DNA of 64,000 nucleotides from contig NZ_JAKGCS010000017.1 in NCBI RefSeq assembly GCF_021556395.1, positions 357,185-421,184 of the forward strand, read 5' to 3'. Below are positions 9,260-19,022 of the stretch, one piece after another. The notes beneath the pieces were generated by a model that worked only from the letters and a program-made list of their open reading frames with translations, was not told the origin of the DNA and did not search any database. A program made the translations under genes and the position numbers. Every line of letters begins with the position of its first letter. Position 1 is the stretch's first letter. The stretch is from Acuticoccus kalidii (GTDB taxonomy: Bacteria > Pseudomonadota > Alphaproteobacteria > Rhizobiales > Amorphaceae).

Positions 9260-9682
9260 CTATTCTGGGCCGGGCTTGCCCTGCCTGAGGTTCTTGATCG
9301 TCGAACGACGGCCTTTCGCCTCCAGGCGGCGCCGCTTTGACGCGAGCGACGGCTTGGTCGCTCGGCGGACAGCTTTCTGTGTCGTCGCTTCCCGGATGAG
9401 GTCGACCAACCGCGCGAGTGCGTCTTCCCGATTTCTCTGCTGACTGCGGTGGGCTTGGGCGGTGATGACGATCACGCCGTCCCGGGTCAGACGGCTGCCC
9501 GCCAGCCGCATAAGACGCACGGCAACATCGTTTGGCAGCGATCGTGAACGGCGGGCATCGAAACGGAGCTGGACGGCGGACGACGTCTTGTTCACGTGCT
9601 GACCGCCGGGACCGGAGGCGCGAATGAAATTCTCGTCGATCTCGCTCTCGTCGATCGCGATCGTGGAGGTAATTCGGATCAT
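9260..9682 (-). CDS. arfB: ArfB/YaeJ-type alternative ribosome-rescue factor
   Basis: 140 residues from ATG 9682. The class-I release-factor GGQ motif is at 'FIRASGPGGQHVNKTSSAV' (about residues 22-40), and the C-terminal tail is rich in Lys/Arg ('KPSLASKRRRLEAKGRR'), the extension that ArfB inserts into the empty mRNA channel. It hydrolyses peptidyl-tRNA on stalled ribosomes. Length matches ArfB and lacks the codon-recognition domain of RF1/RF2. Confidence 0.93.
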   Translation of the reverse strand: MIRITSTIAIDESEIDENFIRASGPGGQHVNKTSSAVQLRFDARRSRSLPNDVAVRLMRLAGSRLTRDGVIVITAQAHRSQQRNREDALARLVDLIREATTQKAVRRATKPSLASKRRRLEAKGRRSTIKNLRQGKPGPE

Positions 9683-10007
9683 CGTCACACGTTTGCGATG
9701 GAGTTTGTGGAACACAGGACGACGCGGCCGCAGGCTACTTCGTCCCGTTCGGCTGGGCAATCAAGTCCTGCCTTTGTGGGCGCGGGCACACCCAGCTCCA
9801 ACGGAAGAAGCGGCAACCGGCATCTCTGTTGCTGAGCGTCCGAGGGCGAGAAGCACCTGCTACGTATTATCGGGCAGAAGATGTCATCCTAGGATTGGCA
9901 CGGCTCTAACATCATGTGTTTTGACGGAGAGGTCGACGCAAGATCCATATTCCCGAAACAGTATTTCCTAAGTTATTTCAAATATACAGGAGAGGCGGAG
10001 CAGGAGT
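9683..10007. other. intergenic, no gene seen
   Basis: Open frames here are short, overlap each other and show no recognisable domains. A locally AT-rich patch at about 9945-9990 may be promoter-like, but no gene follows intact. Confidence 0.4.
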
Positions 10008-10400
10008 GTGTTATGGCTAGAGGGCAACATTCCGCAACACTTGGATGCACATGGCAGCGTCCTCGCGCTCTCGAAAGGTGGCGCGGGCTCCGATGGCGGC
10101 CCTTCGGCGGGCGGCAATGGCGGCGCGCTGACCGTCAACCCCTCGGCCGTCATCACCGCGACCGTCGACCAGCCCATCAACACCGGGATGGGGGCCGTAC
10201 CCGTCGAGTCGAACGGTGGCGATGGAGTCAGCGTGACCTACGCGGGGAGCGCGTCCCAGGGAACGTTCGGCGCCATCACGGTGGGTACGGCGAGCGGCCC
10301 GGCGACCGCCAATTCGATCCTCGGCCTCGCGGCCCTGTCGGTCGGCGGCCTTGGCCCTGATGCCGACGGCTTTGCTCGTCTCACTCTTTCATCCCTCACC
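10008..10400 (+). pseudogene. fragment of a glycine-rich autotransporter/adhesin-like protein
   Basis: About 110 codons in one frame have the composition of an autotransporter passenger or large exoprotein: 'GGAGSDGGPSAGGNGGALTV' followed by beta-strand-like, Thr/Val/Gly-rich repeats such as 'GVSVTYAGSASQGTFGAITV'. There is no signal peptide upstream, and after about 10390 the frame loses this character. It therefore looks like an internal piece of a much larger surface-protein gene. Family assignment is by composition only. Confidence 0.45.
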
Positions 10401-10587
10401 TCCGCGTGGAGCGCAGACAGTGGACGGCAAATGGCCAACGGGAGTTGTGGAACTGTCAGTGGCCGACCTATGCGGCCACGCTCCGCCCCGGGGGGACAGG
10501 ATCTGCCACGGCGAACATGGTCGGCGACCAGGATTTTGATGCTGAAGCTCGCTCGGTGTGGGAGGGGTCACTCCGCGCTGTGCCGGT
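10401..10587. other. intergenic, possible transposon-end debris
   Basis: No gene is supported. Phrases such as 'aggggtcactccgc' near 10562 resemble the terminal regions of IS21-type elements, but no second end or transposase accompanies them. Confidence 0.2.
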
Positions 10588-11178
10588 TCAGTACGGTGTG
10601 CCCTTTGCAAGGCGCTGCGCCCGGGCCGCCTCAGCCCACCAGGCAAGATCGGCGGCGAAGCGCGGAAAGGCCTGTGCCAGAGCAGCTCCGCCGTCGCCGA
10701 TCGGCTGTGCGTCGACGTCGAGAGTGTGGCCGATACCGCCCACGGCGAGCGTGCTCGAAATGACGACCATCCCCATTTCCGATAGCGTACCGTGCCAGGC
10801 GAGCGCGGCGCGTGCGCCGGCGATGCGACCGGCCGAATAGCTGGCGATCGCCGCAGGCCGCCAGAACCATTCCTCGAGGAAATGGTCGGTCAGGTTCTTC
10901 AGTCCCGGCTGAACACCCCAATTGTATTCACCGGTGACGAAGACGAAGGCGTCGGCGGTGCGGATCTTGCCGGCCAGTTCCTTTAGCACGGAAGGCGCTT
11001 CGTCGGCGGCGTATTCCTTATACATCCGGTCGAGCATCGGCAGATCGAGCGCCTTGGCATCAATCAGTTCGGTGTCGGCGCCGAACTCGGTCAACGCATC
11101 AACGAGATACCGCGCGAGGCGAATTCCCTGCCGATCGGCGCGGTACGAGCCGTACAGGACGAGGATGCGGTCGGCCAT
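10588..11178 (-). CDS. NAD(P)H-dependent FMN reductase
   Basis: 196 residues from ATG 11178, preceded by 'aaggaga'. Flavodoxin-like fold of the FMN_red family: N-terminal phosphate loop 'LYGSYRADRQGIRLARYLVD', then 'FVFVTGEYNWGVQPGLKNLT', the conserved E-Y-N-x8-K-N-x2-D segment that packs on the isoalloxazine ring. A soluble cytoplasmic reductase giving reduced FMN or reducing quinones, azo compounds or metals. The electron acceptor is unknown. Isolated between remnants. Confidence 0.9.
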   Translation of the reverse strand: MADRILVLYGSYRADRQGIRLARYLVDALTEFGADTELIDAKALDLPMLDRMYKEYAADEAPSVLKELAGKIRTADAFVFVTGEYNWGVQPGLKNLTDHFLEEWFWRPAAIASYSAGRIAGARAALAWHGTLSEMGMVVISSTLAVGGIGHTLDVDAQPIGDGGAALAQAFPRFAADLAWWAEAARAQRLAKGTPY

Positions 11179-11324
11179 GGTGCATCTCCTTGTGCGCCCA
11201 ACGGTTGGGCAAGGCTGCATCCCGCCCCACTGACATGTCGTCAACCCAAAATGAATGACTGCAGTTCTGATCGACCTGGATTCTTCGGACCATGCTCGGC
11301 TTTGACAACGCTGCCCCTGCGTCT

Positions 11325-11424
11325 AGTTTGTCGAGGCGGATGGTGGGGCGGCTGGACGACGGGGCAGGCTGCGGAGGCCCAACAGACCGCAGCGGTTCAC
11401 CCCGTCATGGCCGCTTCGTATTCC
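11325..11424 (+). pseudogene. remnant of a small membrane-protein gene, paralogous to the one at 51607
   Basis: Plus-strand codons from about 11331 read 'GGWWGGWTTGQAAEAQQTA', matching 'GFTWGGWVTGGTAEARASA' in the intact 116-residue protein at 51607-51957; the DNA is alike too ('tggggcggctgg...acggggcaggctgcggaggc' versus the intact copy). The copy lacks its start and is cut after about 25 codons by the IS5 fragment. Confidence 0.55.
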
Positions 11425-11744
11425 GTGCTCTTCTTCGCCGCGAAGGCGGCCGACGAGCTTATGAGAAACGAAATAAGCGAACCGTTGCGTCTGTTTCCGG
11501 GGCGGTTTCGCGGTAGAGGAAGGGCGAGAAGCAAGCTCTTCCAGCGCCGGCTGGATTTCGGCGGAATGTTCGGGAAGGCGCCACCAGCCTCGACCGCACG
11601 GCGGATCGCGTTGGTGTCGTAGGCCTTGTCGACGTGAATGACCCGGCGATCATCGACCCTCGGCTTGCCTCGCGAGACGGTCGGCAGAAGCGGTGCCAGG
11701 CTCTCGGCCCGAGCCTCGCTCAGCCAGAAGTGCGCATTGCTCAC
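11425..11744 (-). mobile_element. IS5-family transposase, internally deleted and frameshifted
   Basis: The minus strand from ATG 11744 gives the IS5-family N-terminus 'MSNAHFWLSEARAESLAPLL'...'KPRVDDRRVI'. It jumps straight to the distal 'HVDKAYDTNAIRRAVEAGGAF' and 'PNIPPKSSRRWKS', so roughly the middle of the transposase with the first catalytic Asp is missing. After 'RRWKS' the frame slips (one extra base compared with the sibling fragment at 21410). Not functional. Confidence 0.85.
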
Positions 11745-11910
11745 AACGATCCCCCCTTGAGAGATCGTGGAATCAGATTCGCATTAACGGACCATCTTTA
11801 TGGGTCCTGAGCCTAGAAGGGACAGGTGCCCAGGTCAGTTGTCTCTGCGGCAAGAACCAAATGGTGAGACTGCCGGAAGATGAGACTAGACGAATTAGAG
11901 TTCGCGAAAT

Positions 11911-11994
11911 TTCCTTGCTCATATCAAGGATCATGATCTATAATATTTTTCTCCCGTGCATAATTTATAAAACCTTTTACAAGGCGGGGAGGTG
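11911..11994 (+). promoter_or_regulatory. leader of the arginine deiminase locus with FNR/ANR-like half-sites and strong RBS
   Basis: An AT-rich stretch, unusual for this GC-rich window, precedes the first arc gene. It contains TTGCT at 11915-11919 and ATCAA at 11923-11927, an imperfect inverted pair like an FNR/ANR box but with a 3-bp spacer instead of 4. A near-consensus 'ggggaggtga' lies at 11985-11994, directly before ATG 11997. Oxygen control of arc operons by FNR-type regulators is known in other bacteria; here it is only suggested. Confidence 0.35.
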
Positions 11995-11996
11995 AA

Positions 11997-13430
11997 ATGA
12001 CGGGTGGGCCTTCTGGGAAACTTTCGCTTCTCGCCCTCACAGCGATGGTCGTCGGCTCAATGGTGGGCGCAGGCATATTCAATTTGCCTGGCCGATTTGC
12101 AACGGCAACCGGCCCGTTCGGTGCGATTATCGCCTGGACTATCGCGGGGACCGGCATGTACATGCTCGCCCGTGTTTTTCAGGCGCTGGCCGAGAAGCGG
12201 CCAGACATTGATTCCGGTGTTTTCGCGTACGCGAAGGCTGGGTTCGGCGATTATATGGGCTTTCTCTCGGCCTTCGGTTATTGGCTCGGGAGCTGTCTCG
12301 GCAACGTTTTTTATTGGGTTTTGATCGGCTCAACACTCGGTCGTTTCTTCCCCGGAATCTTCGGAGATGGAAGCAGCGCGCTTGCGATCATCGTGTCTCT
12401 TCTCGGCATCTGGTCGTTCCACTTCATGATATTGCGGGGTGTCGAGCAGGCGACGTTCATCAACGCGATTGTGACAGTCGCGAAGATCGTTCCCATCATC
12501 GTCGCGATCCTGATCATGGCGTTCGCGTTCAATTACACGCAGTTCTCCGAAAATTTCTTCGGCGGCGTCGACATGCCGGCGAAGACTTTGATTGCGCAGG
12601 TGCGCGACACCATGCTGATCACGGTTTTCGTGTTCCTGGGGATCGAAGGGGCGAGCGTCTATTCTCGCTTTGCCAAGACTCGCGCGGACATCGGCTCCGC
12701 GACGATCCTCGGCTTCGTGGCCGTCACGGGATTGATGGTTGCCGTCACGCTGCTGCCCTACGCGACCGCGCCGCGCGCAGCGATCGCAGGCGTGCAGAAC
12801 CCTTCGCTCGCCGGCGCGCTCGAGCTCGTGGTCGGCCATTGGGGCGCGGTGTTCATCTCGATCGGCGTGCTGATCTCGGTGCTCGGCGCCTATCTCGCGT
12901 GGTCGCTGATCTGCGCCGAAGTGCTGTTCGCGGCCGCCAAGTCCAAGGACATGCCGCGCCTCTTCACGTCGCAGAACAAGAATCGCGTGCCGGCCGCGGC
13001 GCTCTGGCTCACCAACGTCGTCGTCTCGCTGTTCGTGATCTCGACCTATTGGTCGCGCGACGCCTTCAACTTCATGCTCGACATGACGAGCGTGACGACG
13101 CTTCTGCCTTATCTTCTCGTCGCGGGTTATGGGGTGCTCGTCGCCCGCCGCGGCATCGGCTACGAAACGACGCCGCGCGAGCGGCGCCGAGACCAGATCT
13201 TCGCGTGGATCGCGGTCATCTACACGATCTTCATGTTTATCGCGGCTGGGCTGAAGTACGTGATCCTCGTCACAGTACTCTTCGTGCCGGGGACGATTCT
13301 TTACGTGTGGGCTCGGCGTGAACAGAACGCCAAGCTCTTCACCCCGGTCGAGCTCGTCGCGTTCCTGGTGACCCTCATCGGTGGCCTCGTCGGATTTTAT
13401 GGCCTCGTGACCGGGCTCATCAGCCCATAA
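11997..13430 (+). CDS. arginine/ornithine-type antiporter, APA superfamily (ArcD-like 1)
   Basis: 477 residues, about 12 to 13 hydrophobic segments, with the APC/APA substrate motif '[18 protein letters not shown]' in the first helix. The next gene is arginine deiminase, and this antiporter family (basic amino acid/polyamine antiporters) includes ArcD, which swaps external arginine for internal ornithine or citrulline in the inner membrane. A strong Shine-Dalgarno and an AT-rich leader suggest it heads the operon. A paralogue follows arcA (14714-16132). Which amino acids it exchanges is inferred from context. Confidence 0.88.
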   Translation: MTGGPSGKLSLLALTAMVVGSMVGAGIFNLPGRFATATGPFGAIIAWTIAGTGMYMLARVFQALAEKRPDIDSGVFAYAKAGFGDYMGFLSAFGYWLGSCLGNVFYWVLIGSTLGRFFPGIFGDGSSALAIIVSLLGIWSFHFMILRGVEQATFINAIVTVAKIVPIIVAILIMAFAFNYTQFSENFFGGVDMPAKTLIAQVRDTMLITVFVFLGIEGASVYSRFAKTRADIGSATILGFVAVTGLMVAVTLLPYATAPRAAIAGVQNPSLAGALELVVGHWGAVFISIGVLISVLGAYLAWSLICAEVLFAAAKSKDMPRLFTSQNKNRVPAAALWLTNVVVSLFVISTYWSRDAFNFMLDMTSVTTLLPYLLVAGYGVLVARRGIGYETTPRERRRDQIFAWIAVIYTIFMFIAAGLKYVILVTVLFVPGTILYVWARREQNAKLFTPVELVAFLVTLIGGLVGFYGLVTGLISP

Positions 13431-13455
13431 CAACACGAAAAAGTGGAGGACACCC

Positions 13456-14697
13456 ATGGACACGACTTTCGGCGTGCATTCCGAGGTGGGTCAGCTGCGC
13501 AAGGTCCTGGTGTGCGCGCCGGGACGAGCGCACCAGCGCCTGACCCCATCGAATTGCGACGCGCTGCTCTTCGACGATGTCTTGTGGGTGGACGTCGCCA
13601 AGCGCGACCATTTCGACTTCGTGACCAAGATGCGGGATCGCGGCGTCGAGGTCGTCGAGATGCATAACCTTCTCGCCGAGACGGTGGCGATCCCCGAGGC
13701 GAAGAAGTGGATTCTGGATCAGCAGGTGGTGCCGAACCAGGTGGGCATCATGCTGGTGGACGAGATCCGCGACTATCTCGAGCGACTTTCCGACCGGGAG
13801 CTCGCCGAGGCGCTGATCGGCGGCCTGTCGACCCGCGACTTTCCGGAGACCTTGAAAGGCGAGGCGCTGCGCCTCATTCGCGATGCGCCGGGGCCGGCGG
13901 AATACCTGCTGCCGCCCCTCCCTAACACGCTCTACACGCGGGACACGACCTGCTGGATCTACAGCGGCGTGACCCTGAACCCGCTATATTGGCCCGCGCG
14001 GCACGAGGAGACGATCCTCACCACCGCGATCTACACCTTCCACCCTGATTTTGCGGGCAAGGTGCACGTCTGGTGGGGTGATCCGACGAAGGACTGGGGT
14101 CTCGCGACGCTCGAAGGGGGCGACGTCATGCCGATCGGGCGCGGCAACGTTCTCATCGGCATGAGCGAACGCACCTCGCGTCAGGCGATTGGGCAGCTCG
14201 CTGCGAAGCTGTTCGAGGCGGGCGCGGCCGAGAGGGTGATCGTCGCCGCGATGCCGAAACTGCGCGCGGCGATGCATCTCGACACCGTCTTCACCTTCGC
14301 CGACCGCGATTGCGTCCTGATCTATCCGGACATCGTGGATAAGATCGAGGCGTTCTCGCTCCGGCCGAGCGACAAGCCGGGCAAGTTCGAGGTGCATATG
14401 GAGAAGGGCTCGCTCGTCGAGACCGTCCGCGACGCGCTCGGGCTCAAGGAGATGCGCGTCGTGGAGACGGGAGGCGACGATTATATGCGCGAACGCACCC
14501 AGTGGGATTCGGGCGCGAACCTCGTCTGCGCCTCGCCGGGCGTCGTCTTCGCCTACGACCGTAACACCTACGCCAACACGCTCCTGCGGAAAGCCGGGAT
14601 CGAGGTGATCACGATCGACGGGTCCGAGCTTGGGCGTGGTCGCGGCGGCGGTCACTGCATGACCTGTCCGATCAGCCGCGACCCGGTCGATTTCTAG
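13456..14697 (+). CDS. arcA: arginine deiminase
   Basis: 413 residues, usual length. The N-terminus '[20 protein letters not shown]' and the catalytic C-terminal '[14 protein letters not shown]' (nucleophilic Cys about residue 401) are diagnostic. The substrate-guanidinium and general-base segments '[14 protein letters not shown]' and '[20 protein letters not shown]' are intact. It hydrolyses L-arginine to citrulline plus ammonia in the cytoplasm. 'gtggagga' lies just upstream of ATG. It is flanked on both sides by ArcD-like antiporters. Ornithine carbamoyltransferase (arcB) and carbamate kinase (arcC), needed to make ATP, are not in the window. Confidence 0.97.
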   Translation: MDTTFGVHSEVGQLRKVLVCAPGRAHQRLTPSNCDALLFDDVLWVDVAKRDHFDFVTKMRDRGVEVVEMHNLLAETVAIPEAKKWILDQQVVPNQVGIMLVDEIRDYLERLSDRELAEALIGGLSTRDFPETLKGEALRLIRDAPGPAEYLLPPLPNTLYTRDTTCWIYSGVTLNPLYWPARHEETILTTAIYTFHPDFAGKVHVWWGDPTKDWGLATLEGGDVMPIGRGNVLIGMSERTSRQAIGQLAAKLFEAGAAERVIVAAMPKLRAAMHLDTVFTFADRDCVLIYPDIVDKIEAFSLRPSDKPGKFEVHMEKGSLVETVRDALGLKEMRVVETGGDDYMRERTQWDSGANLVCASPGVVFAYDRNTYANTLLRKAGIEVITIDGSELGRGRGGGHCMTCPISRDPVDF

Positions 14698-14713
14698 GGG
14701 ACGTCGCGCCCGG

Positions 14714-16132
14714 ATGGCGTCGCGACAGACCTTCGCCTTGCCGGCGCTGACGGCGATGGTCGTCGGCTCGATGGTTGGCGCCGGGATCTTCTCTCTGCCT
14801 CAGACCTTCGGTCGCGTCGCGGGAGGGCTCGCGGCGTTCATCGCGTGGGCGATCGCGGGCGGGGGCATGCTGATGCTCGCGCTCGTCTTCCAAACGCTGG
14901 CGCGCAAAAAGCCGGAGCTCGATGTCGGCGTTTACGCCTACGCGCGGGCAGGCTTCGGCAACTATCCCGGCTTTCTGTCTGCGCTCGGTTATTGGACGGT
15001 CGGTTGCCTCGGCAACGTGTCCTATTGGGTGCTGATCAAATCGACGCTTGGGTCCGTGTTTCCGGTGTTCGGCGACGGCAATACGATAGCGGCGGTGGCG
15101 GTGTCGTCGATCGGCATCTGGTCATTCCACTTCATGATCCTCCGTGGGGTGAAGCAGGCGTCGACGCTCAACACCATCGTCACCATCGCGAAGATCATTC
15201 CGATCCTCGTCTTCATCGCGATCGTCGCGTTCGCGTTCGACGCGCCAACCTTCGCGGAAAATCTCGGAGGAGGGCCCGGTTTCGAGGCGGTCGGGCTCGG
15301 TGCGCAGGTGCGCGGGACGATGCTCGTTACCGTGTTCGTATTCGTCGGGATCGAAGGGGCGAGCGTCTATTCGCGCTATGCGCGTCGTCGATCCGATGTT
15401 GGCCTCGCGACGATCTTGGGCTTTTTGGGGGTTCTCGGCCTCCTCGTCCTCGTGACGATGCTGTCATACGGGGTGCTCCTGCGCCCGGACCTCGCGGCCT
15501 TGCGCAACCCGTCGATGGCGGGGGTTCTCGAGGCGGTGGTCGGCCGCTGGGGGGCCGTGTTCGTGAGCGTCGGCCTCATCATCTCGGTGCTCGGAGCCTA
15601 TCTTGCCTGGTCGCTCCTGGCGGCCGAAGTGCTCTTCTCGGCCGCGAAAATGGAGAGCATGCCGGCCTTCCTCGCACGCGAGAACCGCAACGCCGTCCCT
15701 TCGGCCGCGCTGTGGCTGACGAATGGGCTCGTCCAGACGTTCCTGATCGCGACCCTCTTCGCCGAGGAGGCGTTCATCCTCGCGGTGAAACTCACGTCTT
15801 CTATGATTCTCCTCCCTTATCTCCTGACGGCGGCCTACGCGCTGAAGTTGGCGATCAAAGAGGATGGCACGCTCGTCAAGGAGCGCGGCGGCGATCTCGT
15901 CGTGGCGCTCCTTGCAACGCTTTACGCCGTCGGCCTCATATTTGCAGGCGGTCTCCAATACCTATTGCTGGCCCTGATAATCTATGCATTCGGGACTGCC
16001 TTGTTTATCATCACTCAGATAGAGCGTAAAAATCGGGTATTTACGAAAGCCGAGGGAGGTATTTTCGCAATTATTTCCTCTGGCGCCGCGCTTGCATTAT
16101 GGGGATTGTTATCCGGATATATACGGATCTAA
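14714..16132 (+). CDS. arginine/ornithine-type antiporter, APA superfamily (ArcD-like 2)
   Basis: 472 residues, a clear paralogue of the upstream antiporter: first-helix motif '[18 protein letters not shown]', and the shared block '[20 protein letters not shown]' matching '[20 protein letters not shown]'. It begins 16 bp after arcA with 'aggggac' as a modest ribosome-binding site. Two antiporters around one deiminase may divide arginine/ornithine and arginine/citrulline exchange. The last about 170 bp become AT-richer, as does the untranscribed stretch behind it. Confidence 0.87.
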   Translation: MASRQTFALPALTAMVVGSMVGAGIFSLPQTFGRVAGGLAAFIAWAIAGGGMLMLALVFQTLARKKPELDVGVYAYARAGFGNYPGFLSALGYWTVGCLGNVSYWVLIKSTLGSVFPVFGDGNTIAAVAVSSIGIWSFHFMILRGVKQASTLNTIVTIAKIIPILVFIAIVAFAFDAPTFAENLGGGPGFEAVGLGAQVRGTMLVTVFVFVGIEGASVYSRYARRRSDVGLATILGFLGVLGLLVLVTMLSYGVLLRPDLAALRNPSMAGVLEAVVGRWGAVFVSVGLIISVLGAYLAWSLLAAEVLFSAAKMESMPAFLARENRNAVPSAALWLTNGLVQTFLIATLFAEEAFILAVKLTSSMILLPYLLTAAYALKLAIKEDGTLVKERGGDLVVALLATLYAVGLIFAGGLQYLLLALIIYAFGTALFIITQIERKNRVFTKAEGGIFAIISSGAALALWGLLSGYIRI

Positions 16133-16266
16133 ATTTTTCATTCCATGAAAAGTATATATTTACTATTTATATATAGATTTCCCTTTTACGGATACACGGG
16201 AGCATCACGCTCGCCGAGTTGAAGGCGGTCATCATCGAACGACGGGGCCCGCCGTGTCGATGAGCG
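16133..16266. mobile_element. AT-rich spacer with a possible IS630 scrap
   Basis: After a very AT-rich run (16133-16190), codons at about 16202-16261 read 'SITLAELKAVIIERRGPPCR' then stop, resembling the helix-turn-helix segment of IS630-family transposases. Only about 20 codons remain, so the family call is tentative. Confidence 0.35.
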
Positions 16267-16458
16267 TCACAAGGAAGTCCCGCCTTCATGGGTGGGAACG
16301 TAGGTCGGATCGGTTCTCCACACCTGGTTCAATCGTGCCGTTACGAAGTTCCGTCTGAGCCGGTTCGAGGCAATGGGAAAAGCGTGCCGATCGTCCGTCA
16401 TGCGCACCCGGCAGGGCCACCGTTCACTGAAGCCGCGCGCCGCATGAGTCGGCGCCAC
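16267..16458 (-). mobile_element. IS3-family OrfB remnant
   Basis: Minus-strand codons include 'MTDDRHAFPIASNRLRRNF' and 'ARLNQVWRTDPTYVPTHEG', matching the segment of IS3 OrfB just before the first catalytic Asp (normally '...PNQVWLADITYIPT'). Here the catalytic Asp environment is altered to 'RTDPTYV', and no DDE core follows. Dead fragment closing the arc region. Confidence 0.7.
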
Positions 16459-16574
16459 AGTTGCCCCGCGGGTCGCAGGTTTGCAGCTCGACCTCTACCG
16501 GGCGCTCTGGCGCTGGCACTTCTACGCTGGCCTTTTCGGGGTACCCTTTTTGGTGTCGCTGGTGCTGGGGGGTC

Positions 16575-19022
16575 CTACTCCGCGGCGACCGCATCGTCCG
16601 GCCCCGATGAAGTGACCTGAAGCGAGGAAGCAATATCCTTGAACCCGATCTCTGCTCGCATACCCTGTCCGCTGAACATGCAGAGTTGATGAGCACCGAT
16701 GGCCCGGCAGGGACCGTTCGCATCCATCCATTGAAGCGGGTTGAGCTCGACGCTGATGATGTTGCCGAGATCTTCCGCAATGAAGGAGGCCGTCGGCAGA
16801 TCGGCGCGCGCGCCGCCAGCCGTTTCGTAGAAGTAAGGCTCGGTCATCGACCAGTTGTTGGGAAGCGTAGCAGAAACCCCACTGGCCTCGTGACGGAACG
16901 GGCAGCCCGCCGGAGTGTCCATGCAGCGGAAGGCCATCCCGTCCGCTGTCGGACCGGCTGTGCTCGTGGATGGGTCGGAGGCGGTCAAATCCACGAAATC
17001 TGATGGTGCCGGGCCATGCACGGCCGCACGCATGTCGGGTAGCGAAGGGGGCACAAAACCGCCGGGCCACATCACGACGCTGACGCCCTGCGCGCCGGAG
17101 GAAAGCGTTCCAGCATAGCCGATGCCATAGCGCGTCAGATAGAGCGTCATGGGCGCGGGGATCGGCTCGCCCACAGTGAAGGTCATGCGCAGCGCGTCAC
17201 CAAAGGGCGTCGCTGTCGTGATCGTGCCTTCGCGTCCGGTCGCCTGCGGACCGGCGAGGCTCTCCTGAGCTGTCCAGCTTCCGCCGATAGGACCATCGGG
17301 CCGCGCCTGTTCGAGAGCCAACGTCAGCAGCTGCTCCGGCCCCGCCTGCACTTGATAGGGCGGCACCGAGATAATCTGCCACGGACCGTCGAGCGTCGCG
17401 GAAGCCTCGTCATCAGACTCGTCAATCGGCGGTATGACGAAATCGTTGTCCCGACCGGGGTAGATTTCCACTTCGGTGCTGAACTCCACTTCGCCCGGTC
17501 CTGTCGTAGAAACCCGATAGCGGCCCGGCTCGAACTCGCCCTCGGCGACGCTCATTTCGGAAATGGGCGACCAGGCTTCCGGGCTCATATCCGGATCAAG
17601 CGGGACTGCCGACCACCAGAGCGGGATCTGTGGGAAATTGTCCGGGATACGGAAGGTCGCACGCACCATTGGCATGGCGTCCTGGCCGGGCGCGGCTTGC
17701 GTCACCGCGGCGGCGTGCGCGGCGAGGTCGGCGGTATTGGTGAGGTCGGTGTCCTCGAAGGGAACGCCTACACCGAACCGGCGGGAGAACAATATCTCGT
17801 GCTGGTTGCCCGAAAGGTAGCGCAGTTCGTAGACGCCGGGCTCCGCCGGTGCCCGAAGGCCCATGCGTTGGGTTTGCCGATTGCTGAAGGGATGGCCCCA
17901 ACTGTCTTGATAGTCGTTGGGCGCAGCGTCGGGCCGGGAGATCACGATACGCTGGCCGACTTGATTGGGGCCACGCCAGGTAAACTCGAACCGTGTATCA
18001 GGCTCGACCGATCCGATGGCGTCGAAGCCGTTGGATGGCGGCACGACCTCGATGGGCTGAGTGGCGATGATTGTGCCTTGATGCGTGAGCATGATCAGGT
18101 CGTATTCACCGGCGTCGGTCGGCGCTGTTCTCGAGAAGGGATTGTTGCCCGCTTCACCAGCGCCGCCGATCACGCCGAAGGACGGGCTGACTGACGGCAT
18201 GCCTTCTCCGCGCGGGGTAAAGCCGGCGTAATAGTCGGGACGCGCGGTACCCTGATATGAAATGGAATAGGTGTGCCCGGCCTCCGCCTTTGGGCCGACG
18301 TCGAAGAACGCTTCCTCAACCGACTCAGGCTCGGGCGTCGGTTCGACGGCCGCGATCTGGTCGAGCGCGTCGGCCAGTTCCTGCCCCGTCTGAGGTGTCA
18401 GCAACAGCCCGCCCGTAACATCGGACACGCAGCTCATCGCTGCCGCTTCCTGAGACGTTAGTCCGAAGCCGACGACATGGGCTCGGATGGCGATTCCCTC
18501 TTGCGCCAGTTGCGCGGCCAGCGCGCAGGGATCGGCGTCGCAGGTTTCAAGCCCATCGGTCACGAGGATAATGTCGGCTGATTCCGCCGTGGGGGGGATC
18601 ATGGATGCAGCGAGCGAGAGCGCATCCGTGATCGGCGTCATGCCGCGCGGATTGAGACTATGCAGGCTCGATGACAGCCCCGTTGGGTCGTTGATCCCCA
18701 CATCGGCGATCACCTGGATATCGGAGCAGTCCCCGCGCCGGTTATGGCCATAGGCGATGACCCCTAGCGGCACCGCATTATCGCGACTGACGAAGAAATC
18801 ACCGATCACGTCGCGGGCGACTTCGACCTTGGTAACACCTCTGTCGAGTTGCCCCCACATCGAGCCCGATGCATCGTAGATCAGGATCGAGGCGCTATCC
18901 GCCTGCTGGGCCGCAACAGGAAACGCGAATCCGCACAAGAAGCAGAACGCCGCCAAATACCCGATCCCGATGCGCCTCAAGCCAGCCAGCGGGCTCGTTT
19001 TCCTCGTTTGGTGCGAAATCAC
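16575..19022 (-). CDS. secreted von Willebrand factor A domain protein
   Basis: 815 residues. N-terminal signal peptide with hydrophobic core about residues 18-37 ending 'VAAQQ'. A VWA domain follows at once: MIDAS 'ILIYDASGSMWGQL' (D50, S52, S54), 'GMTPITDALSLAA' threonine and 'IILVTDGLETCD' aspartate, so metal-ion-dependent adhesion chemistry is intact. The remaining about 550 residues are beta-rich with no domain I recognise, in several Ig-like stretches. It is predicted periplasmic or surface-exposed. Its start overlaps the end of the upstream membrane-protein gene by 4 bp, so the two are translationally coupled and probably act together. Confidence 0.88.
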   Translation of the reverse strand: MISHQTRKTSPLAGLRRIGIGYLAAFCFLCGFAFPVAAQQADSASILIYDASGSMWGQLDRGVTKVEVARDVIGDFFVSRDNAVPLGVIAYGHNRRGDCSDIQVIADVGINDPTGLSSSLHSLNPRGMTPITDALSLAASMIPPTAESADIILVTDGLETCDADPCALAAQLAQEGIAIRAHVVGFGLTSQEAAAMSCVSDVTGGLLLTPQTGQELADALDQIAAVEPTPEPESVEEAFFDVGPKAEAGHTYSISYQGTARPDYYAGFTPRGEGMPSVSPSFGVIGGAGEAGNNPFSRTAPTDAGEYDLIMLTHQGTIIATQPIEVVPPSNGFDAIGSVEPDTRFEFTWRGPNQVGQRIVISRPDAAPNDYQDSWGHPFSNRQTQRMGLRAPAEPGVYELRYLSGNQHEILFSRRFGVGVPFEDTDLTNTADLAAHAAAVTQAAPGQDAMPMVRATFRIPDNFPQIPLWWSAVPLDPDMSPEAWSPISEMSVAEGEFEPGRYRVSTTGPGEVEFSTEVEIYPGRDNDFVIPPIDESDDEASATLDGPWQIISVPPYQVQAGPEQLLTLALEQARPDGPIGGSWTAQESLAGPQATGREGTITTATPFGDALRMTFTVGEPIPAPMTLYLTRYGIGYAGTLSSGAQGVSVVMWPGGFVPPSLPDMRAAVHGPAPSDFVDLTASDPSTSTAGPTADGMAFRCMDTPAGCPFRHEASGVSATLPNNWSMTEPYFYETAGGARADLPTASFIAEDLGNIISVELNPLQWMDANGPCRAIGAHQLCMFSGQGMRAEIGFKDIASSLQVTSSGPDDAVAAE

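Noticed and set aside
12330..13463. 377-codon minus-strand opening across arcD1
   Set aside because: Composition (Arg, His, Asp, Glu) is typical of antisense shadow of a membrane-protein gene.
15464..15958. Minus-strand opening opposite the second ArcD-like gene
   Set aside because: Shadow frame, no ribosome-binding site.
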